A stretch of DNA of 17,488 nucleotides from Microbacteriaceae bacterium (GTDB taxonomy: Bacteria; Actinomycetota; Actinomycetes; Actinomycetales; Microbacteriaceae). The translations under genes were made by a program, and so were the position numbers. Position 1 is the stretch's first letter, and each line of letters starts with the position of its first letter. The notes below the pieces were generated by a model that saw nothing but the letters and a program-made list of their open reading frames with translations, had not been told where the DNA came from and did no database searches. Shown in pieces: positions 13,028 through 17,488 of this stretch. Location of the stretch: NCBI GenBank assembly GCA_029979375.1, contig JAPOHQ010000016.1, forward strand, positions 1 to 17,488, read 5' to 3'.

Positions 13028-15277
13028 CTAGAGCTTGGTAATTGGTGCCATTTTGACGAGTAGCCGCTTGGTTACTCCGGAGTCGAATCGAATCTCTGCC
13101 GTTTGTTTCGGCGGCTCTCCAAGGACGGCAATCACATTGCCCTCCCCGAAGCTGTCGTGGCTGATGCGGTCTCCCACACTCAGCGATAGGTCCTTGTTGT
13201 CGCGAATGCTGGTTGCCGTGACCTGGTTGGCCCAGGTCGCCCTCGGCCGAGTGGTGGTCGTGGTGAGCTCGCGGTCCGCACCCACCTGCTCCAACAGCTC
13301 GTTGGGTATGTCCGACAGGAAGCTCGATGGAATAAAGCTCTGGGTATTGCCAAACACTGTTCGCTGCAGAGCGTGACTGAGATGAAGCTTTTTCTTGGCG
13401 CGAGTCATCCCCACATACATCAGGCGGCGCTCTTCCTGCAGGCCACCGGGCTCATCAAAAGAGCGGAAGTGTGGCAGGGTTCCCTGCTCGAGACCGATCA
13501 TGAACACGGTGTCGTACTCTAAGCCCTTTGCGGTGTGGAGGGTCATGAGGGATAGCGTGCCGCTCTCATCGGCAAGGTCATCCTGGGCTGCGGCGAGGGT
13601 GACCTCTGCAAGATAGTCACTCAGGGTGCCCTCTGGGAACTGCGCCTGCCACTCGAAGAGCTGACCAACGAGGGCGTCCAGGTTTTCTACCCTGGCCTCA
13701 TCCTGCGGATCACGGCTCAGCTCCAGCTCGCTGCGATAGCCAGATCGAATCAGCGCATCCTTCAGCACATCAGCAGGGCCGGCGGTTGCCGAGAGCGCAT
13801 CAAGTTCATTTAGGAGATTGGCAAAGTCCCCAACGGCGGCAGTCAACTTGGGGCCTAGGCCGAGCTTGTCGACCTGCAACATAGCCTGGCGCAGCGATAG
13901 CTCGTTGGCCCTTGCAAACTGCGAGATCTTTGCCTCGGTCTTATCGCCGATGCCGCGGGCTGGGGTGTTGATGATGCGACGCACCGCCTCGTCGTCTCTG
14001 GCGTTGGAGATTGCTGCCAGGTAGGCGAGGGCATCCTTAATCTCTTTTCGCTCGAAGAACTTAAGGCCTCCGATAACCGCATAGGGGATGCGCTGCACCT
14101 TCAGCTCGTTCTCGAGCGATGGGGTCAGGGCGTTTGTGCGATAGAGCACCGCCATATCCCTAAGGTTCTCTCCGGAATCGTGCAGCCGCTTCACCTGGTC
14201 GACCACAAATGCCGCCTCGTTGCGCTCGTCGTAGGCGGTAAACATGGTGATCAACTCGCCTGCACCGCTGTCGGTCCAGAGGTTCTTTGGTGGGCGATAG
14301 GGGTTCTGTGAAATGACCGCGTTTGCCGCAGAGAGGATGTTCTGGGTGGAGCGGTAGTTCTGCTCGAGCAGAATGGTTTCGGCCCCGGGGAAATCGCGCT
14401 CAAACTCGGTTATGTTCCTGATATCTGCCCCTCGGAAGGCGTAGATGGACTGATCCGAGTCGCCCACCACCGTCAGGTCAGCCGGCGGCAGCACCTCTCC
14501 GGTGGCTTCGTCGACATTGGCATACTCCGGTGGCAGCGCTCTGGTGAACTCCCGCACCAGCGCATACTGAGCGTGGTTGGTGTCTTGGTACTCGTCGATC
14601 AGGACATGGCGGAAGCGCTTCTGATACCTCGCCCTGACCTCCGGAAATGCGCGCAGGAGTCCAACCGTTTCCACGATTAGATCATCGAAATCAAAGGCGT
14701 TGTTGCGCCTTAGCTCCGCCGAGTAGGCCTGGTAGACCTCGGCGACGATGCGCTCTCTGGGATTGGAGCGATCTGCATTGCGAGCGAAATCTTCGGCATC
14801 CTTGAGCTCATTCTTCGCGTTAGAGATTATGGCGGCTGCAACCTGGGGCTTCAGATCGGCATCTTCCGCTCCAGCCTCGCGCAAGAGGCGCTTCAGCAGT
14901 GCCCTGGTGTCGCCGGTGTCATAAACGGTGAAGTTCGAGTCGTGGCCCAACCTGTCCGCCTCGCGCCTGAGTATCTGCAAACAGGCGGAGTGAAATGTTC
15001 TGATCCACATTCCCTCGCTGCTCACACCGATCAGGTCTTCAACTCGCTCCCGCATCTCGCTGGCGGCCTTGTTGGTGAAGGTAATGGCCAAAATCTGAGA
15101 GGGCCAGAGCTCCTTGGTTGCCAGCAGGTGGGCGATCCTGTGAGTCAGGACTCTGGTCTTACCCGATCCTGCACCGGCAACAATCAGCAGGGCGCTGCCG
15201 CGATAGAGAACGGCCTTGCGCTGTTCGGGATTAAGGCCCTCAAGCAGGTCGTCTTCGGAGTTCTTGGCTAGCTGCAT
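13028..15277 (-). CDS. pcrA: UvrD/PcrA-type superfamily 1 DNA helicase
   Basis: This is an ATP-dependent 3'-5' DNA helicase for nucleotide excision and replication-associated repair, acting in the cytoplasm on DNA and RNA polymerase. The 749 residues hold the SF1 motifs in order: Q-motif LNPEQRKAV (15-23), Walker A AGAGSGKT (34-41), TFTNKAA (66-72), FHSACLQILR, FDFDDLI (195-201), Walker B IDEYQDTN (227-234), GDSDQSIYAFRGAD (272-285), QNYRST (306-311), TLHTAKGLEYD and YVGMTRAKK near the C-terminus. A final small beta domain (about 700-749, DSFGEGNVIAV...) resembles the PcrA Tudor-like RNA-polymerase-binding module. The ATG has no Shine-Dalgarno and sits 7 nt after TAGGCT, suggesting a leaderless mRNA. 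It begins 10 nt after the phosphodiesterase stop. In mycobacteria the orthologue (uvrD1) also precedes sucCD. Confidence 0.96.
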   Translation of the reverse strand: MQLAKNSEDDLLEGLNPEQRKAVLYRGSALLIVAGAGSGKTRVLTHRIAHLLATKELWPSQILAITFTNKAASEMRERVEDLIGVSSEGMWIRTFHSACLQILRREADRLGHDSNFTVYDTGDTRALLKRLLREAGAEDADLKPQVAAAIISNAKNELKDAEDFARNADRSNPRERIVAEVYQAYSAELRRNNAFDFDDLIVETVGLLRAFPEVRARYQKRFRHVLIDEYQDTNHAQYALVREFTRALPPEYANVDEATGEVLPPADLTVVGDSDQSIYAFRGADIRNITEFERDFPGAETILLEQNYRSTQNILSAANAVISQNPYRPPKNLWTDSGAGELITMFTAYDERNEAAFVVDQVKRLHDSGENLRDMAVLYRTNALTPSLENELKVQRIPYAVIGGLKFFERKEIKDALAYLAAISNARDDEAVRRIINTPARGIGDKTEAKISQFARANELSLRQAMLQVDKLGLGPKLTAAVGDFANLLNELDALSATAGPADVLKDALIRSGYRSELELSRDPQDEARVENLDALVGQLFEWQAQFPEGTLSDYLAEVTLAAAQDDLADESGTLSLMTLHTAKGLEYDTVFMIGLEQGTLPHFRSFDEPGGLQEERRLMYVGMTRAKKKLHLSHALQRTVFGNTQSFIPSSFLSDIPNELLEQVGADRELTTTTTRPRATWANQVTATSIRDNKDLSLSVGDRISHDSFGEGNVIAVLGEPPKQTAEIRFDSGVTKRLLVKMAPITKL

Positions 15278-15284
15278 CGCAGGT

Positions 15285-15290
15285 AGCCTA
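15285..15290 (-). promoter_or_regulatory. Candidate -10 (TAGGCT) for leaderless pcrA mRNA
   Basis: TAGGCT on the minus strand is followed by seven bases (ACCTGCG) and the pcrA ATG at 15277. Its first three bases are the TAG stop codon of the upstream phosphodiesterase gene. No ribosome-binding site precedes the ATG. No convincing -35 is seen. The hexamer is identical to the one proposed for icd. Confidence 0.4.
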
Positions 15291-16127
15291 GGCCCCGGGT
15301 CTGACGACTTCGATCATCAAATCCGGTTGATCGCAAAATATCCCGTCGACACCGGTGTTTGCCAGCCGCTCAAACCAATCCCGCCAGTCTCCCTCCGATG
15401 TCTCGGTTCGGGCGGTGTAGGTGAAAATCGTCAAGCCTCGGTCCTTGGCCCGAGTCACAAGGTCGCCCTGAAGGACCATGGGGATTTGCACCGACAGGCC
15501 TTCAAAGGTCTCGGCAACCTCATCCAAGAGCTCGTCCTCAAACTGGGTAAAGCCTTCGGGGAGCATGTCGGGGGCCGACAAAAAAACATAGTCCGCAACA
15601 TCGCCAATCTGCTGCTTGGCCTCGCGAAGGATTCCGAACTCAAAGCACTCGATGCTGAGCTTAATCCCGCGTGCGGCAAGTTTCGATTGCTCGATAACCT
15701 CCTTCACCGCCGGAATCGGATCTAAGCCCGCCTCTTGAAACTGCTTCCCATACTTGATCTCGAGAATTAAGTGCTTGCCATCGAAGCCTGGATGCCCCAG
15801 CAGCTCTTTCAAGGTCGGAATGTGATAGCGCCCGTTGTGAACTGCGGACTCCTTGCGGCCATCTGGATAGCGCTCGGTGGCCCGAAGTTTCGCAACGTCT
15901 TCCGCATTTAGCTCATCGACGCTCTTGGAGAGAAATGAGTGCAAAACGATGTCGGTGGTGTGGCTGAGGTCTCGATCGTGACGGATGACCGGCACGCCAT
16001 CCTTGGTCATCACAACGTCAAACTCAATGGCATCGCAGCCGAGCTCGAAGGCGAGCTCGAAGGACTCCATGGTGTTTTCCGGCAGATACCCGCAGGCCCC
16101 CCGGTGTCCAAATACCGCTACTCCCAT
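15288..16127 (-). CDS. Glycerophosphodiester phosphodiesterase, cytoplasmic type
   Basis: It probably hydrolyses glycerophosphodiesters (deacylated phospholipids) to sn-glycerol 3-phosphate and an alcohol. The 279 residues form the GDPD TIM barrel: HRG with H8 and R9, PENT (16-19), the metal ligands E35 and D37 in IEFDVVMTKDG, second catalytic H50 in IRHDRDLSHTTD, and a further acidic ligand E123 in LILEIKYG. The C-terminal NTGVDGIFCDQPDL segment is the usual barrel end. There is no signal peptide, so it acts inside the cell. The ATG at 16127 overlaps the guaA end by 10 nt, and no strong ribosome site is visible, which suggests coupled translation. The stop lies 10 nt before pcrA. It could be ugpQ-like, but the exact substrate is not determinable. 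Confidence 0.92.
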   Translation of the reverse strand: MGVAVFGHRGACGYLPENTMESFELAFELGCDAIEFDVVMTKDGVPVIRHDRDLSHTTDIVLHSFLSKSVDELNAEDVAKLRATERYPDGRKESAVHNGRYHIPTLKELLGHPGFDGKHLILEIKYGKQFQEAGLDPIPAVKEVIEQSKLAARGIKLSIECFEFGILREAKQQIGDVADYVFLSAPDMLPEGFTQFEDELLDEVAETFEGLSVQIPMVLQGDLVTRAKDRGLTIFTYTARTETSEGDWRDWFERLANTGVDGIFCDQPDLMIEVVRPGA

Positions 16128-17488
16128 TCGATGGTTCCCGGAGGCTTGGAGGTGATGTCAAGAACCACGCGATTTACACCGGCAACCTCATTGGTGATGC
16201 GGTTAGAAATCTTTGCCAGCAGCTCGTGAGGCAATCTTGACCAGTCAGCGGTCATGGCATCCTCGCTCGAGACTGGCCTGAGGACAATTGGGTGGCCATA
16301 GCTTCTGCCATCACCCTGGACGCCAACCGAGCGAACATCGGCTAATAGCACAACCGGGCACTGCCAGATCTCGGCGTCCTTGCCGCTTGCGGTTAGCTCC
16401 TCACGGACGATTGCGTCCGCATCCCTTAGAAGATCAAGACGCTCCTTGGTCACCTCGCCAACGATTCTGATCCCCAAGCCTGGCCCCGGGAACGGGTGGC
16501 GTTGGACGATGGCCGCTGGCAATCCAAGCTCTGCTCCGATGGCTCTGACCTCGTCCTTGAACAGCGTTCTTAGAGGCTCAACAAGTTCGAACTCGAGGTC
16601 ATCTGGAAGACCACCGACGTTGTGGTGGCTCTTGATGCCAGCGGTCACGCCGCCACCGGACTCCACCACATCCGGGTAGAGCGTGCCCTGCACCAAGAAC
16701 TTGATTGGTCGATCGTCGGCCTTGGCCTCGGCCACCAGCTCGCGCTCAGCCTGTTCGAAGGTGCGAATGAATTCTCGGCCGATTATCTTGCGTTTTTCCT
16801 CTGGGTCCGTGACGCCGGCGAGCGCCGACAGAAACTTCTCCTCGGCATCTACCGTGACCAGGCGGATTCCGGTGGCCTCAACATAGTCGCGCTCGACCTG
16901 CTCGCGCTCCCCCTTACGAAGCAGTCCGTGATCTACAAACACGGCAACCAGTTGGTCGCCAACCGCCTCGTGAACCAAGGCCGCCGCAACCGCGGAGTCC
17001 ACGCCACCTGACAAACCGCAAATGACGCGGGCATCCCCGACTTGCGAGCGAATAGCAGACACCTGATCTGCGATAACGTTCCCGGTTTCCCAGGTCGGCT
17101 CAATGCCAGCACCTGAATAGAGGAAGTTTTCCAAGACTCTCTGGCCCTGTTCGGAGTGCTTCACCTCGGGATGCCACTGCACGCCAAAGATTCGCCGCTT
17201 GACGTTCTCAAAGGCTGCAACCGGGGTGGTTTCGGTTGATGCCAGTACCTCGAACCCTTCAGGAGCCTCCATGACCTGGTCGCCATGGCTCATCCAGCAA
17301 ACCTGGAGCTCAGGCTGGGACTGCAGCAGCACGCCCGGTGAGGAAACCTTCATCTGGGTTGCACCGTATTCGCGCTTACCGGTCTTGTCGACTCGGCCCC
17401 CCAGGGCCTGGGCGAGCGTTTGGAAGCCGTAGCAAATGCCAAGAATTGGGATGCCGAGCTCAAGAATTTCCCTGTCCAGAGCCGGAGA
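16118..17488 (-). CDS. guaA: GMP synthase (glutamine-hydrolysing), N-terminus beyond window
   Basis: It converts XMP to GMP using glutamine and ATP. The frame is open from the right edge (456 codons visible); the family is usually about 510-530 residues, so roughly 60-70 N-terminal residues are missing. An internal ATG at 17353 is not the start, because the frame upstream encodes GICYG with the glutaminase nucleophile Cys (19th visible residue) and GGRVDKTGKREYG. The class I triad is completed by the His and Glu of WHPEV (17173-17165). The ATP-pyrophosphatase P-loop SGGVDS follows, then the C-terminal dimerisation domain with HPFPGPGLGIR and the closing KPPGTIEWE. It overlaps the phosphodiesterase start by 10 nt and heads the minus-strand series. 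Confidence 0.97.
   Translation of the reverse strand, partial: SPALDREILELGIPILGICYGFQTLAQALGGRVDKTGKREYGATQMKVSSPGVLLQSQPELQVCWMSHGDQVMEAPEGFEVLASTETTPVAAFENVKRRIFGVQWHPEVKHSEQGQRVLENFLYSGAGIEPTWETGNVIADQVSAIRSQVGDARVICGLSGGVDSAVAAALVHEAVGDQLVAVFVDHGLLRKGEREQVERDYVEATGIRLVTVDAEEKFLSALAGVTDPEEKRKIIGREFIRTFEQAERELVAEAKADDRPIKFLVQGTLYPDVVESGGGVTAGIKSHHNVGGLPDDLEFELVEPLRTLFKDEVRAIGAELGLPAAIVQRHPFPGPGLGIRIVGEVTKERLDLLRDADAIVREELTASGKDAEIWQCPVVLLADVRSVGVQGDGRSYGHPIVLRPVSSEDAMTADWSRLPHELLAKISNRITNEVAGVNRVVLDITSKPPGTIEWE

Noticed and set aside
12993..13038. Inverted repeat CCAAGCTCTAG ... CTAGACTTGG around the pcrA stop
   Set aside because: The arms are imperfect, the loop is about 25 nt and no T-tract follows, so it is not supported as a terminator.
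15216..15725. 169-residue plus-strand open frame
   Set aside because: It is antisense to the phosphodiesterase and the start of pcrA, both clearly real genes.
17353..17355. Internal ATG as the start of a short guaA
   Set aside because: The frame upstream is open to the window edge and encodes the catalytic GICYG of the glutaminase domain, so the true start lies outside.

Overview
The window looks like chromosomal DNA from an actinobacterium, most likely a small-genome member of Microbacteriaceae (Luna-cluster freshwater types such as Rhodoluna or Aquiluna are an inference from gene content and compactness, not a measurement). Supporting points are the moderately high G+C, the very tight packing with several 4-nt stop/start overlaps, frequent GTG starts, the 'eukaryotic-like' dimeric isocitrate dehydrogenase also found in Mycobacterium, and the order pcrA-sucC-sucD-perM(DUF6350)-purN-purH, which I recall as the mycobacterial Rv0949-Rv0957 neighbourhood.

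Layout. From the right edge leftward, all on the minus strand: guaA (5' end cut by the window edge), a glycerophosphodiester phosphodiesterase, pcrA/uvrD helicase, sucC, sucD, a multipass perM/DUF6350 membrane protein, purN, purH, and two ABC exporter half-transporters. Then comes one plus-strand gene, a lipoprotein alpha-amylase whose stop codon shares a CTAG with the stop of the second ABC gene. It is divergent from icd (minus). Downstream of icd, after a hairpin terminator, a secreted glycine-rich protein starts and runs off the left edge without a stop. There is no gene-free stretch longer than about 70 bases, and I see no tRNA, rRNA, CRISPR or insertion sequence.

How the genes fit together. 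guaA, purN and purH serve purine synthesis. icd and sucCD are TCA-cycle enzymes, here of the NADP-dependent and ADP/GDP-forming types. The two ABC genes encode complementary halves of a heterodimeric exporter with one degenerate and one canonical ATP site. The amylase is an animal-type, apparently chloride-dependent enzyme tethered to the outer face of the membrane. The left-edge protein carries a glycine-rich domain of the kind seen in ALK/LTK receptors, followed by an Ig-like module.

Points deserving a second look. (1) The second ABC gene has a frameshift near 5491 and probably starts at an unusual CTG inside a CTGA stop/start overlap. (2) Three genes (the glycine-rich protein, the amylase and pcrA) show TANNNT exactly 7 nt before ATG with no Shine-Dalgarno, suggesting leaderless mRNAs. 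In each case the -10 is squeezed into other functional sequence. (3) The glycine-rich protein has an Asp4-Cys2-Asp2 island between polyglycine tracts. I found no clear multi-gene novel system. The glycine-rich surface protein is the least conventional locus here.
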